Source: Candidatus Nanopelagicales bacterium (lineage in GTDB: Bacteria; Actinomycetota; Actinomycetes; S36-B12; UBA10799). From it: a stretch of DNA of 6,291 nucleotides. Location of the stretch: NCBI GenBank assembly GCA_025455985.1, contig JALOLM010000226.1, positions 1 through 6,291 on the forward strand, given 5' to 3'. A program made the translations under genes and the position numbers. The notes beneath the pieces were generated by a model. It was not told the origin of the DNA. It searched no databases and saw only the letters and a list, made by a program, of their open reading frames with translations. This document shows, one piece after another, positions 1 to 5,653 of this stretch; positions within the stretch are counted from its first letter, which is position 1; each line of letters opens with the position of its first letter.

Positions 1-518
1 CCGAACACGAACCGGGAGTCGTTGTCCACGATGTAGGCGTCGGAGTACTCGATCCCGCCGAGGAGGTTGTCCGTGCGCACGATCGGCTCGCGCGTCCGGA
101 TCTTCTCCGTACTCAGGACCTTCGGCGGCTTGGTGAACCCGTTTCCAATGACCCAGTAGGCGGTCGCACCGAGCCCCGCAAACGGCGGCGAGTAGGGCGA
201 GTTCTCGTCCAGCGCGGCCATGAAGCGGATCTCTTTCAGATTCGCCGGGTAGGCCTTGATCAGGTGGTTACGGGACTTGCAGAGGTTGCGCACCAGGCCG
301 ATCTCATAGTTCTCCAGGTACTTGAAGCCACCCCACACCAGATTGCTCGACTGCATCGACGTGAAGGCCGCAAAATCACCACGATCGATCACCGCCACGC
401 GTGCCCCTCGTGAGGCGAGTGCCGCCGCGGACACCGCACCGTTGATCCCACCCCCCACGATCAGGACGTCGAAGATGCCGTCTCGAAGTTGGTCGATGTT
501 CGATTCGCGTAGTCCCAC
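1..518 (-). CDS. GlpD-like FAD-dependent oxidoreductase, N-terminal part (3' end outside window)
   Basis: The 172 residues visible from a GTG start read as the FAD-binding part of a glycerol-3-phosphate dehydrogenase-type (DAO superfamily) flavoenzyme. Residues 18-28 (VLIVGGGINGA) form the beta strand and glycine-rich loop that bind the FAD dinucleotide. A V-I-D-R-G-D-F stretch (43-49) supplies the acidic residue that would hold the ribose. Residues 54-69, with S-S-N-L-V-W-G-G-F-K-Y-L-E, match the GlpD segment usually written SSKLIHGGLRYLE, with Trp in place of the usual His. Known family members oxidise sn-glycerol 3-phosphate to dihydroxyacetone phosphate at the membrane, but the substrate-binding and C-terminal regions lie outside the window, so the substrate is not settled. 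An in-frame TGA lies one codon before the GTG, which fixes the start. No good Shine-Dalgarno is present, and the -10-like box just upstream suggests a leaderless message. It lies downstream of the hydrolase gene on the same strand, 87 bp away, probably as a separate transcript. Confidence 0.85.
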   Translation of the reverse strand, partial: MGLRESNIDQLRDGIFDVLIVGGGINGAVSAAALASRGARVAVIDRGDFAAFTSMQSSNLVWGGFKYLENYEIGLVRNLCKSRNHLIKAYPANLKEIRFMAALDENSPYSPPFAGLGATAYWVIGNGFTKPPKVLSTEKIRTREPIVRTDNLLGGIEYSDAYIVDNDSRFVF

Positions 519-530
519 GGCTCAATCGTA
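519..530 (-). promoter_or_regulatory. Probable leaderless promoter (-10 box) of the GlpD-like gene
   Basis: Read on the minus strand, TACGAT (530-525) fits the actinobacterial -10 pattern TANNNT. It is followed by six bases (TGAGCC) and then the GTG start at 518. That spacing would place the transcription start at or next to the start codon, giving a leaderless mRNA, and it agrees with the lack of a Shine-Dalgarno. No clear TTGACA-like -35 box is visible. Seen: the motif and spacing. Inferred: promoter function. Confidence 0.5.
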
Positions 531-605
531 GGCACCCTGGCCGACGGACATGGCCGCAGTTGAGCAAGCCACCAGAGTGGACCGCGCCCAAATCCGCCGA
601 TCTCC

Positions 606-2129
606 TCACGTTGTCTGCGCCAACACTGTGCCGACCATGTAGTCCACGAACTCGTCGGGCTGCTCCCACAGTGGCCGGTGACCCGAGTTGTTGAGCACGA
701 TCAGGTCCTTGGACGGGGCGTCGATCATCGGGTACCACTGCGCGAAGGGCTGCGCCCGTCCGTCGGCCTCATGCGCACCCTGCACGAAGTACACCGGTAC
801 CGCGAATTCGGTCGCAGTGTTGCGGAAGTCCACACCCTGCAGCTGCGGGTACATCGCGGCGAAGGTGTCCATGAACGCGCCCAGAATGTGGATCTGGTCG
901 ATGAGTGTGTACTCGCTCACGAGGAGGTTCTCCGACATCTGCCCGGACCCCTCGGAGTTCCCACTGTGGTCGTAGGCGTACACATCCTGCTCATGGGACA
1001 GTGCCGTCTCGTAGGGGAACATCTGCGCGTAGGGCGGTGGACCTGCCTCCTGCAACTGCGCGACAAGTGCGTCGTTGCCGGTCTGCTCAGCCCACGTCAG
1101 AGTGTCACGGTAGAAGATCTCATCGGTGGCCAGTTGGCTGACCATTTGGCCAGTGCCGATGAATGCCCGGTACAACTCTGGACGCTTCTGCACGGCCATC
1201 ACGGCCAGCGTGGTGCCCCACGACTGTCCGAGCAGGTAGATGTCCTCTTGCCCGAAGCGCTCACGCAGGTAGTTCGTCACCTCGTAGGTGTCGGAAAGGT
1301 AGCTGTCAACGGTCACGGTCCCGGTGGGATCCAGTTCGGCATAGGCCGTGCCGGCGCCGCGCTGGTCCCAGGTGGCCACGGTGAAGTACTGCTCCAGTTC
1401 AGGCAGGTGGCGACGCATGGCGCCAAACTCCGAGCCCCCAGGACCGCCGGCCAGGAAGAGCAGAACCGGGTTGTCGAGACTGTGCCCGCGAATCATCACG
1501 TGCAGGTCGTGCTGGCCGGCCGGAATGGTCGTCAACTCCGCGACCGAACCTGCAAGGGGCTGACCGTCGGCTCCCACGATTGGCGCGGTGGAGGCTGGGC
1601 GCGCCAGGCCCCACGTCAACACCGACAGCACCAACGCGACCGCCACGGCACTTGTGCGTCCGAGGACCTTCGACCATGTGCTTGACTGCACGAAACGACG
1701 CTTCCGCGACACCCCAGCACCCAGAGCTGCCCCGAGGGCCAGCGGCACCAGTGTCAACAGCGCCTGGAAGCCGCGCCCGGTGATGAAGGCAATGGCGCCG
1801 TACATGCTTGCGAGGATGCCATCCACCATCGGACCGTCGGTAGCCAGGCGTGCGAGTTCCAAAACGGTGACGAACACTGCAGGCGCCCACAGGATCGCCC
1901 AACGGCTGCGCACGAGATAACCGGCGAGTCCGCCGACTCCCAGACTGATGATGATCGAGGCAATCGCGGTGGCGGCGGTCAATGGTCCGCGCGGCGTCCA
2001 CCATCCTGCAAGCAGTGCCCAGGCGGCGACCGCAACCACTGCCACCACTGCGGCCTTGACGCGAACGCTCGGTGAGAGTTGAGCCGGCTCAACCTGCTGG
2101 ATACCCATGACTTCCTCATGCGTGCTCAT
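606..2129 (-). CDS. Membrane-anchored alpha/beta hydrolase (peptidase S33 / prolyl aminopeptidase-like)
   Basis: This is a 507-residue protein in two parts. Residues about 24-175 hold roughly five hydrophobic segments (about 24-42, 52-73, 78-95, 105-138 and 158-176), with a basic S-R-K-R-R at 141-145. From about residue 180 comes an alpha/beta-hydrolase domain: the oxyanion strand and loop LLFLAGGPGGS (223-233), DQRGAG (255-260), the nucleophile elbow GQSWG with Ser303, a probable acid at Glu454 or Asp456, and the catalytic His484 in NSGHRPLWEQ. These fit the S33 family of proline iminopeptidases and related hydrolases. The actual substrate is unknown. The hydrolase domain follows the last membrane segment; whether it is extracytoplasmic is not proven. 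The ATG at 2129 is chosen because AGGAG lies 7 bases upstream. The same frame stays open for about 138 codons further upstream, but that part has low-complexity composition and runs into the divergent kinase gene. The gene is divergent from a two-component operon. Confidence 0.88.
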   Translation of the reverse strand: MSTHEEVMGIQQVEPAQLSPSVRVKAAVVAVVAVAAWALLAGWWTPRGPLTAATAIASIIISLGVGGLAGYLVRSRWAILWAPAVFVTVLELARLATDGPMVDGILASMYGAIAFITGRGFQALLTLVPLALGAALGAGVSRKRRFVQSSTWSKVLGRTSAVAVALVLSVLTWGLARPASTAPIVGADGQPLAGSVAELTTIPAGQHDLHVMIRGHSLDNPVLLFLAGGPGGSEFGAMRRHLPELEQYFTVATWDQRGAGTAYAELDPTGTVTVDSYLSDTYEVTNYLRERFGQEDIYLLGQSWGTTLAVMAVQKRPELYRAFIGTGQMVSQLATDEIFYRDTLTWAEQTGNDALVAQLQEAGPPPYAQMFPYETALSHEQDVYAYDHSGNSEGSGQMSENLLVSEYTLIDQIHILGAFMDTFAAMYPQLQGVDFRNTATEFAVPVYFVQGAHEADGRAQPFAQWYPMIDAPSKDLIVLNNSGHRPLWEQPDEFVDYMVGTVLAQTT

Positions 2130-2136
2130 GATGTGA

Positions 2137-2141
2137 CTCCT
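2137..2141 (-). promoter_or_regulatory. Shine-Dalgarno site that fixes the hydrolase start
   Basis: On the minus strand AGGAG is followed by 7 bases (TCACATC) and the ATG at 2129. This is the clearest ribosome-binding site in the window and supports the 507-residue form over the longer open frame. It also shows that the hydrolase message has a leader, unlike the divergent kinase gene. Confidence 0.75.
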
Positions 2142-2205
2142 GTCGTCCACTTCCACGATCCCGCTGCGCGGCCGCCCTGTGATCCCCCTCGCCGCTCGAT
2201 GTCCG

Positions 2206-2271
2206 GGTACCCCTGCAGGGGGACTCGGTTCCCCTCGCGGGGGGACTACCGGTGCCAGTTCCGGGGGTACT
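2206..2271. promoter_or_regulatory. Three tandem imperfect dyads, candidate operator cluster
   Basis: Three consecutive 20-21 bp units share the dyad pattern RGTNCCCC, 4-5 bases, GGGGNACY. Unit 1 (2206-2225) is GGTACCCC / TGCA / GGGGGACT. Unit 2 (2227-2247) is GGTTCCCC / TCGCG / GGGGGACT. Unit 3 (2251-2271) is GGTGCCAG / TTCCG / GGGGTACT, with a decayed left half. Five of six half-sites match the pattern fully. Centres are about 21.5 and 24 bp apart, near two helical turns. The cluster sits between the divergent hydrolase and kinase genes, and unit 3 overlaps the kinase -10 box at 2268-2273. This looks like a multi-dimer binding site. The response regulator encoded at 3479-4186 is the natural candidate ligand, because NarL-type regulators bind dyads as dimers and often control their own promoters. 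Binding and its identity are inferred. Confidence 0.6.
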
Positions 2272-2273
2272 GT
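2268..2273 (+). promoter_or_regulatory. Probable -10 box for leaderless kinase-regulator operon
   Basis: TACTGT fits TANNNT and is followed by six bases (GAGGCC) and then the GTG at 2280, placing the transcription start at the start codon. It overlaps the right half of the third dyad, so a protein bound there would be expected to block this promoter. No good -35 box is visible near 2245-2250, which may mean a weak or regulated promoter. Confidence 0.5.
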
Positions 2274-2279
2274 GAGGCC

Positions 2280-3482
2280 GTGGCCAGCTGGACCCATGGC
2301 GATCGCGCACACCAACGCCAGATGTGGTGGGTCCTCGCTGATGCCGTTCTGGCGGGCCTCTTCACCTGGATCACCGTGGTGTCTTTGCGCAGTGAGGCCT
2401 ACGTTGATCAGTACGGTCCCGTGGAGGGGGCCGGCTGGGTGCTGGCCCTCGCCCCCAACGCCCTGCTCCTCGTGCGCCGGTTCGTGCCCGTGACCGCTCT
2501 GGTCACCGCCACTGCTCTGTATCTGGTCGCCAGCGCCACACAAGGTGACAGCAACGCGCCGCTGGCGATTCCGTTCTTCGCCTACTCCGTGGCCCTAGCA
2601 CGATCCGTGCGAGTCTCCGGGCTCATCGTTGGTGGGGCCGCGCTGGCGCTTTCAACTGCCACGTTCTACGGCCCCGGTGAGCCGGATCCACTGGTGATCG
2701 TCGTGTGGTTCCTGCTCTTCGGCGTCGGCTGGCTGGTCGGCATCAGCATCCGTGCCAACCAGTCGCGGGCCGAGCAATTGACTCTGACGGTGGACCACTT
2801 GGAAGCCCACCAACAGGAAGTGGCGCAAGCCGCGATCGCCGATGAGCGGATCCGCATCGCCCGTGAACTGCACGACGCTGTCGGACATGCCGTCAACGTC
2901 ATGGTCCTGCAGGCAGGCGCGGCGCGACTTTCCAACAAGCCCGAGCAGGCTTTCGAGGCACTCGGGGAGATCGAGACGCTGGGCCGTGACGCGCTCACCG
3001 ACCTCGACCACATGTTGGGCCTCCTCGAGGACACCGGACCAGCAGAGCGCAATCCCGCAAAAGGTATCGCGGACATCCAAGCCATGGTCGACGAACTGTG
3101 TGCGGCTGGAGCGGACATCGAACTGCACAACGAGTGCGACAAGAAGGTCGGTCACAACGTCGGTACCGCGACGTTCCGAATCGCTCAGGAGGCTCTGACG
3201 AACGCCCTCAAACACGCGCCCGGTTCGCATGTTGTCGTCTCGATTTCATGCACCGCCTCGCACCTGCATCTGAGCATCGTGAACGACGGCTCTGGGGTCG
3301 GATCCGTTACCACCTCGGCGGGAGGCAGAGGGATCGTCGGTATGACGGAGAGGGCCAAGATCTTAGGTGGCCAATTGCAGGCTGGCCCCGCCGGCCCCGC
3401 AGGGTTCGCAGTGCGCGCAACTCTGCCCCTCGGTCCGGCGCCGCTGCCCACGGCCGCCGACTCGCACCGGGCGACCGCATGA
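2280..3482 (+). CDS. Two-component sensor histidine kinase, DesK/NarX-like (HisKA_3)
   Basis: This is a 400-residue membrane sensor kinase. Residues about 16-157 contain around five hydrophobic segments (about 17-36, 51-65, 69-87, 94-130 with a break, 137-157), with little extracytoplasmic sequence between them, suggesting a signal sensed in or at the membrane. A coiled linker (about 160-187) leads to the HisKA_3 dimerisation helix ERIRIARELHDAVGH, with phospho-acceptor His198. The HATPase domain shows the N box (Glu304 and Asn308 in AQEALTNALKH), an NDGSG motif (335-339) and the GGRGIVGM motif (348-355). It should autophosphorylate and pass phosphate to the regulator immediately downstream. 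The GTG at 2280 is preferred because a -10 box ends six bases before it. ATG 2322 is an alternative that would remove 14 residues and still keep the first membrane helix. In-frame starts further upstream, such as 2079 and 2199, would translate through the operator region and are unlikely. Confidence 0.92.
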   Translation: MASWTHGDRAHQRQMWWVLADAVLAGLFTWITVVSLRSEAYVDQYGPVEGAGWVLALAPNALLLVRRFVPVTALVTATALYLVASATQGDSNAPLAIPFFAYSVALARSVRVSGLIVGGAALALSTATFYGPGEPDPLVIVVWFLLFGVGWLVGISIRANQSRAEQLTLTVDHLEAHQQEVAQAAIADERIRIARELHDAVGHAVNVMVLQAGAARLSNKPEQAFEALGEIETLGRDALTDLDHMLGLLEDTGPAERNPAKGIADIQAMVDELCAAGADIELHNECDKKVGHNVGTATFRIAQEALTNALKHAPGSHVVVSISCTASHLHLSIVNDGSGVGSVTTSAGGRGIVGMTERAKILGGQLQAGPAGPAGFAVRATLPLGPAPLPTAADSHRATA

Positions 3483-4186
3483 CCATCTCGGTGCTCGTCG
3501 TGGACGACGACACCCTTGTGCGCACAGGACTGCGCATGATGATCGAAACTCAGGAGGATCTGGAGGTTGTCGGCGAGGCAGATGACGGGGAGATGGCGGT
3601 GGCGCTCGCCCTCGAACTCAGCCCCGACATCGTCTTGATGGACATACGGATGCCAGGGACCGATGGCCTCGAGGCCACCCGCCGCATCACGCACACGCGC
3701 AGTGAAGACATCGAACGCGAATCGCCCCGCGTGATCATCCTCACGACGTTCGAACTAGACGATTACGTCTACGAGGCAGTACGCGCCGGGGCCAGCGGTT
3801 TCCTGTTGAAGCGCACCCGCCCCGAAGAGCTGCTCGCAGGCATTCGCACTGTCGCAGCTGGCGATGCACTCCTGTCGCCCTCGGTGACGCAGCGCTTGAT
3901 GCGCGAGTTCACCAGGGTCAGCAACCCGCACGGACTGCCGACCGATGTCAGCAACCGGGACCTCGATCGCCTCACCCAGCGTGAGCGCGAGGTGCTGATC
4001 CACATCGGCCACGGCCTTGCCAATCGCGAGATCGCGCGCGAGTTGCACCTCGGCGAGAGCACTGTGAAGACCCACGTGAAGCGCATCCTGATGAAGCTCG
4101 GCCTGCGGGATCGGGTGCACGCGGTCGTGTATGCCTATGAGGTCGGCCTGCTGTCACCCGGCGGGACGTCAGGTGGATCGCACTGA
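3479..4186 (+). CDS. Response regulator, NarL/FixJ family with LuxR-type HTH
   Basis: This 235-residue regulator has a receiver domain with acidic pocket Asp9-Asp10-Asp11, phospho-acceptor Asp55 (LMDIRMPGTDG), Thr89 and Lys111 (FLLKRT). A linker leads to a C-terminal LuxR-type helix-turn-helix at about 162-224, starting LTQREREVL and including LANREIARELHLGESTVKTH, where the recognition helix lies. The loop between alpha3 and beta4 (about 71-84, HTRSEDIERESPRV) looks longer than in many relatives. Phosphorylation by the neighbouring kinase should drive dimerisation and DNA binding. The ATG overlaps the kinase stop as ATGA, indicating translational coupling and a fixed 1:1 partner. The three dyads at 2206-2271 are the likely autoregulatory target, an inference. 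The last 18 bases overlap the 3' end of the convergent transporter remnant. Confidence 0.95.
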   Translation: MTISVLVVDDDTLVRTGLRMMIETQEDLEVVGEADDGEMAVALALELSPDIVLMDIRMPGTDGLEATRRITHTRSEDIERESPRVIILTTFELDDYVYEAVRAGASGFLLKRTRPEELLAGIRTVAAGDALLSPSVTQRLMREFTRVSNPHGLPTDVSNRDLDRLTQREREVLIHIGHGLANREIARELHLGESTVKTHVKRILMKLGLRDRVHAVVYAYEVGLLSPGGTSGGSH

Positions 4187-5436
4187 CACAGGGGGCGACT
4201 GGCGTGGAACACGGATCCGCACAACGAGCGTGCCGCCCAATCCCGCCCGCAGGTGTTGGCCGAACAGCGATGCCGGCAGCGGCCGTACGGCTTTCACCAA
4301 GCCCACCGGGTGCAGCCGGCCCACCACCGCTCCTGGGGTGTTTGGGACCATCGTGCGAACCCGCAATCCGGTCAGGATGCTGACGCCCGCCAGCACGCCG
4401 GTGACCACCGCCGCAGAGAACAGAGCGAGCCGCACGCCCAGCACCTCGGTGAGAGTCCCCGCCAATGCGGTGGTGATCGTTATCGCAAGGATGGACACCG
4501 TGTCGTACAGGCCGAAGACCACAGGCTTGGCGCGGCAGACAGGACCATCGCCCACGCGACGAACAGGCCCAGGGTGACCGCCAGCCATCGCAGCGTGTTC
4601 CGCGCGGCCAACCTCGGCGCCACGATCATGCTGGCGAAAGCACCTACGGCGAACATCGCGTTGAGCAGCCCGATACCTGTTTCGCCGGCTGACAACGCGC
4701 GCTCCCCCACGAACACCATCGACACCACGATGAATCCGTACAGCGCATTGTCCAGAACCGCCAACAGCATGAACATGCGCAGGCGCCGAGTGCGCGTGAC
4801 GACACGTAGCCCCGCGAAGAAGGCAGAGCTGGTGCCCACGGCGAGCTGCGGTGCCGCTGGCGGCAGCCACAAGCGACCCAGGCACACGAGGGCTGCCCCG
4901 AAACACGCGATCGCTGCTAGCCCACCCCCGGCGACTGGGGCTCCTAGCAGCAGAAGAAGGCCCAGCAGACCGGGACCGGCCACCCAGCCTGCGTTCTCAA
5001 TACCAGTGGCCAGCGTGTTGGCGGCCGGCAGATCATCGTCGCGCACCAATTGCGGTGTTGCCGCGGCGAGCGCGGGGTAGGCGGGCGTCCCCAGAGTGGC
5101 CAGGATGCCGGCCAGAGCGATGAGAACGGGCACCGGCCACATCATGACCAGACCCAGGGTGACGACGGACGCTACGCCGATCCGCAAGACGATCGACCAC
5201 CGCAGAACCACGCTGCGGCTATACCGGTCGGCGACCATACCCGCCGTGGTGGAGAACAGCACGTACGGCAGGAATCCCAAGGCGACCGCAGCAGAGACCC
5301 ATATGCCCGAGCCAGTGGCGGCCAGGGCGTAGATCCCGACGGCCATGATGAGTTGCAGCTGCGCCACCGTCGCAAGGCCGTGGCCGAGCAGCATCTGCAC
5401 GAAAGGACCCGTGCGTAGCGTGTTCTTGTAGGACAC
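4169..5436 (-). pseudogene. Major Facilitator Superfamily transporter, frame-disrupted with missing TM10
   Basis: From the GTG at 5436, about 306 residues read as an MFS permease: helices 1-6, with loop motif A-like GMVADRYSRS at 66-75, a central loop, then helices 7-9 ending in SAAPSLW. That frame then gives unrelated sequence and stops at 4480. The continuation lies in another minus-strand frame from about 4518 to the TGA at 4169, reading FGLYDTVSILAITITTALAG and further, which matches helices 11-12 and a tail of roughly 60 residues. In this family SLW normally opens helix 10, which is followed by a loop ending in R-V-F-G. Here SLW is joined directly to V-F-G, so helix 10 and its loop (about 40-50 residues) seem to be lost, with a net loss of 1 modulo 3 bases. 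This looks like an internal deletion rather than a one-base slip. The original role was probably export of a small molecule or drug; substrate unknown. An assembly error is possible. The start has only a GGGGG stretch as a poor Shine-Dalgarno. Confidence 0.8.
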
Positions 5437-5468
5437 AAGAACCCCCGATTTGAGCTGATCCCTGCCTG

Positions 5469-5474
5469 ACCCTA
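5469..5474 (-). promoter_or_regulatory. Candidate -10 box of the transporter gene
   Basis: On the minus strand TAGGGT (5474-5469) fits TANNNT and would start a transcript around 5462, giving a leader of about 26 bases before the GTG at 5436. No TTGACA-like -35 is visible. One arm of a distant inverted repeat (5480-5487) would lie in the spacer. Support is the motif and position only. Confidence 0.35.
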
Positions 5475-5479
5475 GGCCT

Positions 5480-5589
5480 CGCTCAACATCCCGGGTATCC
5501 GTCGAACGTCGCAGATGATCAACCGAATCGGCACCGAAACCGGTCGTATTGGGACATCACACCCACCCGCTGTGTGATGAGGTTGAGCG
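5480..5589. repeat. Nested inverted repeats in the transporter / HNH intergenic region
   Basis: The outer arms are CGCTCAAC (5480-5487) and its exact complement GTTGAGCG (5582-5589). Between them lies a tighter hairpin: CATCACAC (5555-5562), a 9-base loop, and GTGTGATG (5572-5579), an 8-bp perfect stem. No T-run follows the hairpin on either strand, so an intrinsic terminator is unlikely. The inner dyad could be a regulator site or the trace of an inserted element's end. The rest of the 217 bp between genes shows only the two promoter-like motifs listed separately. Confidence 0.45.
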
Positions 5590-5640
5590 GGTTGTCCCCA
5601 GCCGGGATTCCGTCCGTCAGGGTTTGTCAGACCCCCCTCG

Positions 5641-5646
5641 TAGCGT
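5641..5646 (+). promoter_or_regulatory. Probable leaderless -10 box of the HNH/DUF222 gene
   Basis: TAGCGT fits TANNNT and stands seven bases before the ATG at 5654, so transcription would start at or beside the start codon. GTGAG just before the ATG could also act as a weak ribosome-binding site. A TTGTCA at 5624-5629 is too close (11 bases) to serve as a standard -35. Confidence 0.45.
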
Positions 5647-5653
5647 GAGATTC

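Noticed and set aside
678..1685. 335-codon open frame on the plus strand
   Set aside because: It lies antisense to the hydrolase catalytic domain. Its translation is Arg/Val/His-rich with no recognisable motif, a usual by-product of high GC.
2079..2279. Longer N terminus for the kinase (67 extra residues)
   Set aside because: It would translate through the dyad cluster and overlap the start of the hydrolase gene. The extra residues are Pro/Arg/Cys-rich and unlike a kinase, and the GTG at 2280 has a well-placed -10 box.
2130..2543. Upstream extension of the hydrolase frame (about 138 extra codons, to 2543)
   Set aside because: It overlaps the kinase coding region on the opposite strand, has low-complexity Gly/Pro/His-rich composition, and a strong AGGAG site fits the ATG at 2129.
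3098..3478. Longer N terminus for the response regulator (127 extra residues)
   Set aside because: It lies wholly within the kinase HATPase region in another frame. The receiver domain begins exactly at the ATG at 3479, and the ATGA overlap is typical.
4515..4545. Programmed ribosomal frameshift in the transporter
   Set aside because: No slippery heptamer or following stem-loop is evident, and helix 10 seems to be missing, which a frameshift would not restore.
4253..5080. 275-codon plus-strand open frame
   Set aside because: It is antisense to the transporter, low in complexity and without motifs.
5555..5579. Hairpin as an intrinsic terminator
   Set aside because: No T-run follows the stem on either strand, and it lies upstream of both flanking genes, where a terminator is not expected.
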